NCBI GenBank assembly: GCA_009840175.1
Contig: VXOI01000240.1
Location: 1-34,303, forward strand
Reading direction: 5' to 3'
DNA length: 34,303 bases
Source of the DNA: Chloroflexota bacterium
GTDB taxonomy: Bacteria; Chloroflexota; Dehalococcoidia; Lucifugimonadales; UBA3495
The position numbers and the translations under genes were made by a program. The notes under the pieces are model-generated. The model worked only from the letters and a program-made list of their open reading frames with translations, was not told the DNA's origin and ran no database searches. This document shows positions 24,144 through 31,899 of the stretch, one piece after another (the stretch's first letter is position 1; every line of letters starts with the position of its first letter).

Positions 24144-24231
24144 ATTGTCTGAATCAGGATGAAAGGATGCCCAGAATTAGGAATATCCATCCTGAAAATC
24201 CGCAAATCCGGTAAGTCCTGATTCAGACAAT
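24144..24231. repeat. 88-bp element with 16-bp perfect terminal inverted repeats
   Basis: The arms (24144-24159 and 24216-24231) are exact reverse complements; the left arm begins ATTGTCTGAATCAGGA. The interior contains CATCCTGAAAATCC-like sequence related to the arms. It has no open frame and lies between trpA and the CPBP-protease gene. It could be a miniature inverted-repeat element or an extended palindromic intergenic repeat. Confidence 0.8.
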
Positions 24232-24257
24232 TAGTCTCTCGCGCACCTTAATCGCCT

Positions 24258-25067
24258 TCACAGGAAACGCACCGCCAGCAACGCCAGGGTGTTCTGCCCG
24301 GCATGGGCCGCGATGCACGGCCACACCGACCCGGTTCTGACATACAGCAAACCCAGGGCCAGCCCCGTGATGAATATGGGAATCATCACCCGCGGCTCCA
24401 GGTGAAGCACGCTGAACAGCAGCGCGGAAGCAACCACCGCTGGCCCGGCGCCGATGCTGGGCAGCAGCCCCCGCAGCACGAACCCTCGAAACAACACTTC
24501 CTCGCTGACAGGCGTAACGACGGCGAGAGCCTGGAGAGTCAGCAGGATGCCTATACCCGGAAAGATGGTAGCGTCTTCAATTTCTGGCGGACGCAGCGAC
24601 TCCAGCCCCAGGCTGTCAACCACAAGACCGTAAAGGAAGGTTGCCAGTATACTGGCCGCCAGCGCCCCCAAAGCCAGCGCTGCCGACATCCCCAGCGAGG
24701 TGCGGGGCATGACCAGCCCCAGCGCCCGGACGGGAGAAACCGCCCTCCGCGCGCCCATGAACCAGATCACGGCCCCCGCGCACAAAGCCAGCAGGTGCAC
24801 TCCAACCCAGGTCTGCAACGCCTGCTCATGCGCCAGATACAGCGGCCCGACACCCCTGGCAATGAAGGCGGCGGCAATCAGCAGCCCGAGGAACAGGAAC
24901 AGGCCAACCGCGACATGCACCGGAGTCCACAGAACTTCCCCACCATCTACGGTGTCCGCAACGGGCGTGGAAGTCTGAGACAGTGACGTCCCGCAGCCGG
25001 TACAGTAGCTCTCGCCCGCATCGCACCGTCGCCCGCAGTTGTCGCAATAAAGGTCAGGCTCAGTCAT
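24258..25067 (-). CDS. CPBP family intramembrane metalloprotease with N-terminal zinc ribbon
   Basis: This protein of about 269 residues opens with a double-CxxC zinc ribbon (Cys8, Cys11, Cys22, Cys25 counted from the chosen start), followed by about eight membrane segments. The CPBP (Abi/CAAX-like) motifs are present: EEVLFRGFVLR, the histidine in LLFSVLHLEP, and the AAHAGQN motif near the end. CPBP members include CAAX prenyl proteases and bacteriocin-immunity proteins; the substrate here is unknown. The start is uncertain: ATGs at 25067, 25070 and 25094 and a GTG at 25106 share the frame and none has a clear ribosome-binding site. I favour the start just before the zinc ribbon. Confidence 0.9.
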   Translation of the reverse strand: MTEPDLYCDNCGRRCDAGESYCTGCGTSLSQTSTPVADTVDGGEVLWTPVHVAVGLFLFLGLLIAAAFIARGVGPLYLAHEQALQTWVGVHLLALCAGAVIWFMGARRAVSPVRALGLVMPRTSLGMSAALALGALAASILATFLYGLVVDSLGLESLRPPEIEDATIFPGIGILLTLQALAVVTPVSEEVLFRGFVLRGLLPSIGAGPAVVASALLFSVLHLEPRVMIPIFITGLALGLLYVRTGSVWPCIAAHAGQNTLALLAVRFL

Positions 25068-25152
25068 CATCGTCGCAAACAGCGAAAACAACATACGTGC
25101 AATCACTCAGCAGCGCAAGCGGGCATCTTAATGACTCTGCTAAAATGAACCT

Positions 25153-25599
25153 GTGAGCCTATCGGAATTGCCAAATGAACTGTCGGAACGCGGAATCTGG
25201 TGGCAAGTTGCTGGATTCACTATCGTCGCCCTCGTCAGCTTGGCGATACTGGCTGAATTTTCAGGCTCGGATGTCCGGGCCTACCGTTATCTTGAAATTG
25301 CCGCAACCAAACTGTATTGGGCATTCATAATCCCGCTAGGGGGACTGTTTGAAGGGGTAAGGAGAATGTTTGAGAAAGCATCCGAGATAAGAGCGGCGCA
25401 GCGAGCAAAAATGCGGGAAAGGTGGACCACAGAAGGCCGCAGGGAAGGCCGGCAGGAAGCCCGCGAGGAAGTCAGCAGCCGTCTGCAAGAAGCGTATGAG
25501 CGTTTCGGCGTAGAGCAGAACGGCGTGATGGTCTTGCCTCGTACTCCTGAAGTGGAGCAATTCCTGTTCCCTCCCGACGAACCCGATGAACGTTCTTGA
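25153..25599 (+). CDS. Hypothetical membrane protein with coiled, Arg/Glu-rich tail
   Basis: This 148-residue protein has two predicted hydrophobic segments (about residues 17-35 and 50-66) followed by a long charged helix (EKASEIRAAQRAKMRERW, then EGRREGRQEAREEVSSRLQEAY). The acidic end is FPPDEPDERS. No domain is recognised. The layout (membrane segments, then an E-G-R-rich helix) resembles the protein at 17035-17481, but the WxEW tail motif is absent here. The GTG start has no strong ribosome-binding site. It precedes the amidase pair on the same strand by 33 bases. Confidence 0.75.
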   Translation: MSLSELPNELSERGIWWQVAGFTIVALVSLAILAEFSGSDVRAYRYLEIAATKLYWAFIIPLGGLFEGVRRMFEKASEIRAAQRAKMRERWTTEGRREGRQEAREEVSSRLQEAYERFGVEQNGVMVLPRTPEVEQFLFPPDEPDERS

Positions 25600-25632
25600 T
25601 AAGGCATCTACTTCTCTGGGAGGCTACAAGAT

Positions 25633-25839
25633 ATGCCCGACGACGCCCCCATCTCCCGCCAGGCCTTCGACGAAGCTGCCACCCGCCTCGGCATTACCGG
25701 CGCCGACACCCACATGGACGAGCTCTACAACCAGCTTCGCGGCGTCCTCGCCGGAACTGCGTCCCTCCGCAGCCTCGACGTAAGCGGCACCGAGCCAGAC
25801 ATGGCCTTCATCCCGCACGGCCCGCGTTCGGAGACCTGA
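25633..25839 (+). CDS. GatC-like small protein paired with an amidase
   Basis: This 68-residue protein has the pattern of GatC-like partners such as AtzG: an N-terminal helix (RQAFDEAATRLGI), then a helix-turn ending in LRSLDVSGTEPDMAFIP, which corresponds to the conserved LxxLDxxGxEP of GatC. AGG lies about nine bases upstream of the ATG. It is 44 bases before the amidase. GatC-like chains wrap and stabilise amidases of the signature family; here no GatB is present, so tRNA amidation is unlikely. Confidence 0.8.
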   Translation: MPDDAPISRQAFDEAATRLGITGADTHMDELYNQLRGVLAGTASLRSLDVSGTEPDMAFIPHGPRSET

Positions 25840-25883
25840 ATCCCCATTCCGCACCCAACATTCCAAATTCCCGGGAGCAAGTC

Positions 25884-27296
25884 GTGGACGAACTCGAAAT
25901 CTGTTACATGAGCGCCGCCAGCCTCGGTCGCCTCATCCGTGACGGCGAAATCTCGCCCGTCGAAGTCATCGAGGCCCACCTGTCCCGCATCCGCGCCACC
26001 GAGCCGGTGCTCAACTCCTTCATCACCCTGCTGCCCGACGAAGCCCTGGCCGCCGCCCGGCAGGCCGAGCGCGACATCCGCGCCGGGCGCTACCGCGGGC
26101 CGCTCCACGGCATCCCCGTGGGCCTCAAAGACCTCTTCAATACCGGCGGCGTCCGCACCACCTCTGGCTCCCGCATCTTCGACACCTTCGTCCCCGCCGA
26201 GGACTGCACCGTAGCCGCCCGCTTCCGCGAGGCCGGGGCCATCCTGATTGGCAAGCTCAATATGCACCAGTTCGCCTACGGCCCCACTGGCGAGAACCCC
26301 GACTACGGCCATATGCACAACCCCTGGAACCCCGACCTCGTCAGCGGCGGTTCCAGCGGCGGCTCCGGCTCCGCTACGGCGGCGGGCCAGTGCACCATCA
26401 CCACCGGCAGCGACACTGGCGGCTCCATCCGCATCCCTGCTGCCCTCTGCGGCATCGTCGGCCTCAAGCCCACCTACGGGCGTGTCAGCCGCCACGGCCT
26501 GACCCCGTTGGCCTGGTCCATGGACCACCCCGGCCCCATGGTGCGCACCGTCGAGGACGCCGCCATCACCATGAACGTCATCGCCGGACACGACCCCCGC
26601 GACGTAGCCTCCGCCAACCTGCCCGTTCCAGACTACACCGCCGCCCTCACTGGAGACGTCCGCGGCCTCCGCATCGGCATCCCGCGCCAGCACTTCGAGG
26701 CGCCCCTGGACCCTGAGGTGCGCGCCAGCGTCACCGATGCCCTCTCCCACCTCGAATCCCTCGGCGCAGAATTGGTCGAAGTGGACTTTCCCGAGTTCAA
26801 CAGCAACGCCGCCATATCCACCACTATGCTCATGGCCGAGGCGTCTGCCGCCCTCCGCGATGTGCTGGCCAGCGACGGCGACAAGCTCTACGAACCCGTG
26901 CGCCTGCGCCTGGAAGCCGGGCTGTTCATCAGCGCCGCCGATTACCTCCGCGCCCAGCAGGGCCGCGCCGTCTTCGACCGAGCCGCCCGCCGTCTGCTGG
27001 ATGACGTGGACCTCCTCGCCGGCCCCACCGAGCCGGTAACCGCGCCGCCCCTGTTGCAGCAGCAGGTCCTGGCGGGCGAGCAGGAAATCGGCACCGTACC
27101 CGCCCTCACCCAATACACCCGGCCTTACAACATCACCGGCTTCCCCGCCATCTCCATCCCCTGCGGTTTCTCGACCGACAACCTCCCCATCGGCCTGCAA
27201 CTCGCCGGACGCCCCTTCGACGAAGAAACCGTCCTACGCGCCGCCCACGCCTACGAACAGTCCACCGACTGGCACACCCGCCGTCCACCCCTCTAA
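25884..27296 (+). CDS. Amidase signature family hydrolase
   Basis: This 470-residue protein hydrolyses an amide bond with a Ser-cisSer-Lys triad. Lys82 lies in GIPVGLKDLFNTGG, the cis-serine at Ser157 in SGGSSGGSGS, and the nucleophile Ser181 in TGSDTGGSIRIPAA. The family N terminus reads MDELEICYMSAASLGRLI. The GTG at 25884 is chosen because GGGAG lies six bases upstream and the protein begins like other amidases; the frame is open further upstream over the GatC-like gene but in a different reading. With the small GatC-like partner it resembles AtzE/AtzG-type or ureido/biuret hydrolases, but the substrate is not defined by sequence. Confidence 0.95.
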   Translation: MDELEICYMSAASLGRLIRDGEISPVEVIEAHLSRIRATEPVLNSFITLLPDEALAAARQAERDIRAGRYRGPLHGIPVGLKDLFNTGGVRTTSGSRIFDTFVPAEDCTVAARFREAGAILIGKLNMHQFAYGPTGENPDYGHMHNPWNPDLVSGGSSGGSGSATAAGQCTITTGSDTGGSIRIPAALCGIVGLKPTYGRVSRHGLTPLAWSMDHPGPMVRTVEDAAITMNVIAGHDPRDVASANLPVPDYTAALTGDVRGLRIGIPRQHFEAPLDPEVRASVTDALSHLESLGAELVEVDFPEFNSNAAISTTMLMAEASAALRDVLASDGDKLYEPVRLRLEAGLFISAADYLRAQQGRAVFDRAARRLLDDVDLLAGPTEPVTAPPLLQQQVLAGEQEIGTVPALTQYTRPYNITGFPAISIPCGFSTDNLPIGLQLAGRPFDEETVLRAAHAYEQSTDWHTRRPPL

Positions 27297-27331
27297 CTCG
27301 CCTTGCCTCGTCCGCAGACCCTGGCGACAGT

Positions 27332-27371
27332 CAATCCATCCTGTCCATCCTGTGCATCCATGTTAAAATCC
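27332..27371. repeat. 'atcctgtccatcc' repeat
   Basis: CAATCCATCCTGTCCATCCT is followed by GTGCATCCATGTTAAAATCC. It is a half copy of the element at 29865-29945, and a similar half copy lies at about 12237-12278. Confidence 0.7.
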
Positions 27372-27388
27372 AGGGCGAGGACACCGCC

Positions 27389-28156
27389 TTGCCTGAACTC
27401 ACCGCCGTCACCTTCGACCTGTGGCAGACGCTGCTGATTGACAACCGCGAGCTGGGGCTTCGCCGCGGTGAGGCCCGGCTGGAATCCGTGCGCCGCATCC
27501 TGGCCGACTGCGGCGAGCGCTTCGACGCCGATCGCATCAGTGAGGCATACTGGGACTGCTATCGCCAGTGCGTCGCCATCCGCGAGGCCCTGCTCGACGT
27601 AAGTTTCGATGAGCAGGTGGGCATATTCATCAGGAACATCGGTCCCGGTCTGGATGAGCGTCTTCAGCCGGATACGCTGGCCGAAATCGCCCGCGTCTAC
27701 GCCGACTCATTCCTGGACTACGCGCCCCCGGCGCACGACGACGCGGTAAAAGTGTTGCAAAGCGTCCGCGACATGGGCTTGCGCATCGGCCTGATTTCCA
27801 ACACCGGCATGACTCCGGGAACCACCTTTCGCACCTACCTTGCCAACACCGGAATGCTGGACTACTTCGACACTCTGACCTTCTCTGACGAGGTAAAGCT
27901 GTCCAAACCGGCAGAAGAGATATTCCTGATGACCCTGCGCTCCCTGGAAGCCGAACCGCGCCGGACGGTCCACGTGGGCGACAGCATCCGCAACGATGTC
28001 GCCGGCGCAAGGAAATGCGGCCTCAAGACCGTCTGGATTACCGGCTTCAGCGAGCGTGAAGACCCGTCCGACCCGGATACCGAACCCGACGAAACCGTAG
28101 ACGGCCTCGGCGCGGTCGTGCCGGCCATTGAGCGTCTCTGTCGACGCTCCCCTTAA
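27389..28156 (+). CDS. HAD family hydrolase
   Basis: This 255-residue protein has the haloacid-dehalogenase core: motif I VTFDLWQTLL (nucleophile Asp10), motif II LISNTGM, motif III lysine in KLSKPAEEIF, and motif IV VHVGDSIRNDVAGAR. The helical cap lies between motifs I and II, as in subclass I. The second Asp of the phosphatase DxD motif is replaced by Trp in DLW, as in several dehalogenase-like and uncharacterised members, so phosphatase activity is not certain. The TTG start has GAGG eight bases upstream. It precedes the GT20 synthase by 114 bases; OtsB-type trehalose phosphatases belong to a different HAD subclass. Confidence 0.93.
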   Translation: MPELTAVTFDLWQTLLIDNRELGLRRGEARLESVRRILADCGERFDADRISEAYWDCYRQCVAIREALLDVSFDEQVGIFIRNIGPGLDERLQPDTLAEIARVYADSFLDYAPPAHDDAVKVLQSVRDMGLRIGLISNTGMTPGTTFRTYLANTGMLDYFDTLTFSDEVKLSKPAEEIFLMTLRSLEAEPRRTVHVGDSIRNDVAGARKCGLKTVWITGFSEREDPSDPDTEPDETVDGLGAVVPAIERLCRRSP

Positions 28157-28160
28157 AATT

Positions 28161-28195
28161 CCCTCTCCCTCTGGGAGAGGGCTAGGGTGAGGGTG
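28161..28195. repeat. 'ccctctccctctgggagaggg' intergenic repeat
   Basis: A perfect short hairpin (CCCTCTCCC with GGGAGAGGG) followed by CTAGGGTGAGGGTGTCC. It belongs to the same family as 20828 and 31343. A second small palindrome (CCCCGGAACGGGG) follows at about 28223-28235. Confidence 0.85.
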
Positions 28196-28270
28196 TCCCC
28201 GGAATACCCTTGATTTCTTCCTCCCCGGAACGGGGAAGGAAACTTACTCGCCACGACGGAACCAACATCC

Positions 28271-29860
28271 ATGGCGATAGATAGCCACAATCCCGACTAC
28301 GCTCTTGAAGACGGCGCGGCAGAGGTCGTTGATCTCTGCGCCGCCGTTCTCTCCCGGCGCCCCATGATACTGGTCAGCAACCGGGGCCCGGTGGAGCACC
28401 AGATGCCCGATGCTCCTCCCCAGGCCCAGGGCGCCTCTGCCGGTGCTGTCCGGGTAAGGCCCGAGCCGCGCCGGGGCAGCGGCAGCATCGTAACCGCCTT
28501 CAGCTCGCTGGCCCAGAATCACCCCTTCACCTGGGTTTCCAGCGCCATGAGCGAAGGCGACCGGCAGGTGTCCGCCGGCAGCGCGGGCGTCAGCGTCAAG
28601 TCGCCGGTGTCCGGCCACAGCATCAACCTGCGCTACGTGGTCACCCCTCGCCGCGCCTACCACAAGTATTACAACGTCATCTGCAATCCTCTGCTGTGGT
28701 TCCTGCAACACTACCTGTGGAACCCGCCCTACAACCCCACCGTGGACGCCAGCATCCACGACGCCTGGGAGACCGGCTACGTCCCGGTCAACGAGGCCTT
28801 CGCCAGGGGCGTCGTGGCCGAAGCCCGCGCCCTGAATTCCGGCTCCGCAGACCCGGCCCCGCTGGTAATGGCCCACGACTATCACCTCTACCTGCTGCCG
28901 GAGTTGGTGCGCCGCGATCTGCCGGAAGCTCTGATCCAGCATTATGTTCATATCCCTTGGCCGACCCCCCTCTACTGGAGCATGATTCCCCGTTACATTG
29001 TCCGCCGCATCTGCGAGTCGCTGTGCATGGCGGACATCGTTGGCTTCCAGACGCCCCAGGACCGCCGTTCCTTCTTCGATACGGTGGAGGAGTTCGTGCC
29101 GGAAGCTCAGGTGGGCCGGATAGCCGAGGTGGTGGAGCTGGAAGGCCACCTCTGCAACGTGAAGGTCTACCCTGCTTCTATCAACGTCGAGGAAGTGCAG
29201 CGCATCGCCAACACGCCGCGCACCCTGGAATACGAAGCGCGCTTGCAAGCCGAAGCCGGAGAGTTCACCATCGTGCGCGTAGACCGGGCCGAGCCCACCA
29301 AGAACATCATCCGCGGCTTTCGCGCCTACGACCTGATGCTCTCCCAGCATCCCGAACTGAAGGGGCGCGTCAAGCTCCTCGCCTTCTTGGTTCCCTCCCG
29401 CACTCACATCCGCCAGTACCAGCGCTATCTGGAAGAGGTGAAGCAGTCCATCAACCAGGTCAATGGCAATCACGGTTCCGACCGCTGGCAGCCCATAGTC
29501 CCCTTCATCGAAAACAACTACGCCCAGGCCGTCGCCGGGATGAAGCTGTACGACGCGCTGCTGGTCAACACGCTGGTGGAGGGCACAAACCCGGTGGCCC
29601 AGGAAGGGCCGGTAGTCAACCATCGCGACGGCGTCCTTGTTCTCTCCCAAAGCAGCGGCGCCTACCGCCAACTGGCCGAGGGCGCCCTCACCGTCGCCCC
29701 TGCCGACATAGAAGGCACCGCCCAAACCCTCTACCATGCCCTGGTCATGCCCGCCAATGAACGCAACCGCCGCGCCGGCGTCCTCTACAACGCCGTCCGC
29801 CGCCACGACAACAACGACTGGCTCCACCGCCAGTTCCGCGACATAGCCGCCCTGCTGTAG
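28271..29860 (+). CDS. GT20 family glycosyltransferase, trehalose-6-phosphate synthase-like
   Basis: GT20 enzymes transfer glucose from a nucleotide sugar to a phosphorylated acceptor; OtsA makes trehalose 6-phosphate. The 529-residue protein has LVSNRGPVEH near the start, MAHDYHLYLLPELVR (HDYHL 202-206), and VDRAEPTKNIIRGF with Arg339 and Lys344 at the spacing of OtsA Arg262/Lys267. In the distal phosphate/UDP motif the usual Asp is Glu437 (LVEGTNPVAQE), while Glu445 is kept. About 35 extra residues lie before SGSIVTAF. This sequence type also includes pseudoglycosyltransferases such as VldE, so the product is not certain. No otsB lies next to it; a HAD hydrolase is upstream. Confidence 0.9.
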   Translation: MAIDSHNPDYALEDGAAEVVDLCAAVLSRRPMILVSNRGPVEHQMPDAPPQAQGASAGAVRVRPEPRRGSGSIVTAFSSLAQNHPFTWVSSAMSEGDRQVSAGSAGVSVKSPVSGHSINLRYVVTPRRAYHKYYNVICNPLLWFLQHYLWNPPYNPTVDASIHDAWETGYVPVNEAFARGVVAEARALNSGSADPAPLVMAHDYHLYLLPELVRRDLPEALIQHYVHIPWPTPLYWSMIPRYIVRRICESLCMADIVGFQTPQDRRSFFDTVEEFVPEAQVGRIAEVVELEGHLCNVKVYPASINVEEVQRIANTPRTLEYEARLQAEAGEFTIVRVDRAEPTKNIIRGFRAYDLMLSQHPELKGRVKLLAFLVPSRTHIRQYQRYLEEVKQSINQVNGNHGSDRWQPIVPFIENNYAQAVAGMKLYDALLVNTLVEGTNPVAQEGPVVNHRDGVLVLSQSSGAYRQLAEGALTVAPADIEGTAQTLYHALVMPANERNRRAGVLYNAVRRHDNNDWLHRQFRDIAALL

Positions 29861-29864
29861 GCTT

Positions 29865-29945
29865 ATTTACATGGATGAACAGGAAACACAGGACGATTTG
29901 ACGGATGATGCCAAAATCCTGTTCATCCTGTTCATCCATGTAAAT
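29865..29945. repeat. 81-bp element with 20-bp perfect terminal inverted repeats
   Basis: The arms at 29865-29884 and 29926-29945 are exact reverse complements; the left arm begins ATTTACATGGATGAACAG. The right half also contains a direct repeat of CCTGTTCAT. It starts within five bases of the GT20 stop and could act as a terminator, though no T tract follows. Half copies occur at 12237 and 27332. Confidence 0.85.
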
Positions 29946-29992
29946 TAATGAACCGCTGGATTATTCCCTGACATAGGCGTAAAGTGACTGGT

Positions 29993-30595
29993 ATGGAACA
30001 GTTCTTCAACCCCGCTCACCCTGAGGCCGGATTCCCCGACCTTCAACTCTGCCTCTTCCCGCATCTCCGCCAGTTCCTGGTCTTCGACTCCCGCGTCGGT
30101 CAGCCGGAGGTGCAGGAACTGAGCGCCGATGATGTCCTGGGCGACGACTTCTTCCGCGCCGTGGAGCATGAGTTTTCCCACGCCCTGCGCGAGATGGGAG
30201 ACTACCCCTTCGCTCACCTGATGAATCTCACCATGCACTTCGAGGAGACCATCCGCGAGGTGGCGATGATGTTCATCCTGGAGCGGTTGGGTGTTCGTAT
30301 CAGTGACCTCGACGTCCCCGGCCACGATGGCTCTGGCATGGAAATGCCCACCGTCGTGGTCTACGTGGTCACCGGCAGCACAGTCTCGGCACATTCAGAC
30401 GTTGTGCTGAGTGCCCTGCGCGAACTGTTGCAAAAACCCGGCAGCTACGAGTCCCTGCCTGATTGGGAGCGCAGGTTCACCGACCTCGCCTCCCAGGAAT
30501 CGGAAATCATGCAGCGGCTCAACCGCCAGGAGCTCGCCCAGGCCGTCCGCGGCGAGTCCCCCGACTACTTCGCCCTATGGGACAACCTCAACTGA
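29993..30595 (+). CDS. Hypothetical protein, helical, about 200 residues
   Basis: I do not recognise a family. The 200-residue protein is soluble and acidic, with no signal peptide or membrane segment. It has a helical block with a His-rich face (FFRAVEHEFSHALREMGDYP, then FAHLMNLTMHFEETIREVA) and a later hydrophobic strand region (MPTVVVYVVTGST). The HEFSH string resembles a metal site superficially, but the spacing does not match HExxH. The ATG at 29993 is preferred over the GTG at 29984, which lacks a ribosome-binding site. A repeat pair follows. Confidence 0.8.
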   Translation: MEQFFNPAHPEAGFPDLQLCLFPHLRQFLVFDSRVGQPEVQELSADDVLGDDFFRAVEHEFSHALREMGDYPFAHLMNLTMHFEETIREVAMMFILERLGVRISDLDVPGHDGSGMEMPTVVVYVVTGSTVSAHSDVVLSALRELLQKPGSYESLPDWERRFTDLASQESEIMQRLNRQELAQAVRGESPDYFALWDNLN

Positions 30596-30612
30596 CCCCC
30601 GTAGCACCCTAA

Positions 30613-30672
30613 TCCCCTCTCCCTCGAGACAAATTCCCTCCCTCTGAGGAGGGAGGGTTAGGGTGGGGGTGA
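30613..30672. repeat. Double copy of the 'ctccctc...gagggagggttagggtggggg' repeat
   Basis: A partial arm (CCCCTCTCCCTCGAG) is followed by a full hairpin copy (CCCTCCCTC with GAGGGAGGG) and TTAGGGTGGGGGTG. It lies between the hypothetical gene and the metallophosphoesterase gene. Confidence 0.85.
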
Positions 30673-30750
30673 AATCCCCAGCATCAAACACCGTGCCGAT
30701 AGGCTGCCTCTATACTTGAAACTCTCTGAGTCCTCTGTGGTTTCTGAAGT

Positions 30751-31317
30751 ATGAAAATCGGCCTCATCTCCGACACCCACTCTGCTGGCAGTGGCCGCGA
30801 CCTGCCCGACAGGGTCCTGCAAGCCCTCGTCGGCGTTGACCTGATCCTGCACTGCGGCGACCTCGAATGCCTCGGCGTCCTCGACTACCTCGAGATCGTC
30901 GCCCCGGTCCTCGCCGTCCGCGGCTACGAAGACCCCGTTGAGAAAGGCGACCGCCTCGCCGACGCCACCCGCGTAGTCCACGCCGGAGGCATCGCCATCG
31001 GCATGACCCACGACATCCAGTGGCCCGGCCCCAAAATCGCCACCACCGGCGACGGCGCCGGCCTCATCCTCCCCGAAGGCAAAGCCGCCGAAACCCTGCT
31101 CAGGAAATTCGGCCAGCCCGTAGACGTAGTCCTCTTCGGCGACACCCACGAGGAACTGATCTGCCACTGGGACGATGTGCTGATGATCAACCCCGGCAGC
31201 CCCACCTACCCCGGCCGCCGCCACCGTCGCGGTGCACTAGGCACCATCGCCCTCCTAGAAATCAACGGCGAAGAAGCCTCCGCCCGCATCATCAACCTCG
31301 AACCCGCCGAGCCATAG
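30751..31317 (+). CDS. YfcE/MJ0936-type metallophosphoesterase with altered metal motifs
   Basis: This 188-residue calcineurin-like phosphoesterase keeps the first metal motif (SDTH, Asp8 and His10) and the second (HCGDLE, Asp37). The third motif, normally GNCD or GNH, reads RGYED with Tyr59 in place of the Asn. The later HGH-like motif reads THDI (His87), and GHTH reads GDTH (Asp131, His133). NPGSPTYPGRR at the end is conserved. Three changed positions suggest altered metal affinity or a non-standard activity. The family includes phosphodiesterases acting on small substrates. It stands alone between repeats, so context gives no substrate. Confidence 0.92.
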   Translation: MKIGLISDTHSAGSGRDLPDRVLQALVGVDLILHCGDLECLGVLDYLEIVAPVLAVRGYEDPVEKGDRLADATRVVHAGGIAIGMTHDIQWPGPKIATTGDGAGLILPEGKAAETLLRKFGQPVDVVLFGDTHEELICHWDDVLMINPGSPTYPGRRHRRGALGTIALLEINGEEASARIINLEPAEP

Positions 31318-31342
31318 ACGCACTGACCCGACGACAAAAAAT

Positions 31343-31380
31343 CCCCTCTCCCTCCGGGGGAGGGTTAGGGTGGGGGCGTC
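31343..31380. repeat. 'cccctctccctccgggggaggg' intergenic repeat
   Basis: A near-identical copy of 20828-20860, including TTAGGGTGGGGGCGTC. It sits between the convergent metallophosphoesterase gene and the hypothetical gene at 31453. Confidence 0.9.
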
Positions 31381-31452
31381 CCCGGTTTCGCTGGATGACA
31401 AATATCCCACAGATTGCTCTACAAGACGCAAATGGGATATGCCCGCCACTCT

Positions 31453-31899
31453 CTACGGATGCCCCTCCGCCGCTCCATACGCATCGGCGGGTAGCGCAAT
31501 CGGCCCCGGGTACTTCTCCAGCAGCGACATGAAGAACTCGTGCCGCGGCGGATTCGTAACGTCGTCGTCCGACTTTCGCAGGTAGACGCGCATCGCCGGG
31601 TTCCCCTCGCCGTCTCGCATCCAGAGCTGGTACGAAGGCAGCCCCTGGTCGTTGGTGGTGTGCACGAACTCCGCCTCCCGGATCTTCGACATATCCAGGT
31701 GCATATGCGTCCCGCCCGGAACCATCAGCGTCACCACCCGCCCGTCCGGTGTGAACCGCAGGTCGTCGAAGTCCATCCACACCTCCGCCGAGGCAGCCGT
31801 GCTTTCCAGCATCACCACCACCTCGTTGAACGCCCCACCGTCCCGGCCATCCCGGCACTCCTCCAGTATCCCCCTCAGACTAACGCCCTCAACAGCCAT
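31453..31899 (-). CDS. Hypothetical protein
   Basis: I do not recognise a family for this 148-residue protein. It appears to be an alpha/beta protein: VVVMLESTAASAEVWMDFDDL, a strand set (VVTLMVPGGTHMHLDMSKI), then AEFVHTTND, SYQLWMRDGEGNPAMRVYLRK, and a terminal helix (HEFFMSLLEKYPGPIALP). It has no signal peptide or membrane segment. GGAGGG lies about five bases upstream of the ATG, which supports it as a real gene. It converges on the metallophosphoesterase gene. Confidence 0.85.
   Translation of the reverse strand: MAVEGVSLRGILEECRDGRDGGAFNEVVVMLESTAASAEVWMDFDDLRFTPDGRVVTLMVPGGTHMHLDMSKIREAEFVHTTNDQGLPSYQLWMRDGEGNPAMRVYLRKSDDDVTNPPRHEFFMSLLEKYPGPIALPADAYGAAEGHP

Noticed and set aside
25725-27200. 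Minus-strand open frame of about 491 codons opposite the amidase
   Set aside because: It is Gly/Val/Ala-rich with no motifs, antisense to an intact amidase with a full catalytic triad.
28244-29827. Minus-strand open frame of about 527 codons opposite the GT20 gene
   Set aside because: It is an antisense shadow; the plus strand encodes the conserved GT20 motifs.
30170-30190. Zinc-protease HExxH motif in the hypothetical protein at 29993
   Set aside because: The string reads HEFSHAL, so the second His is one position too early for HExxH, and no third ligand was found.
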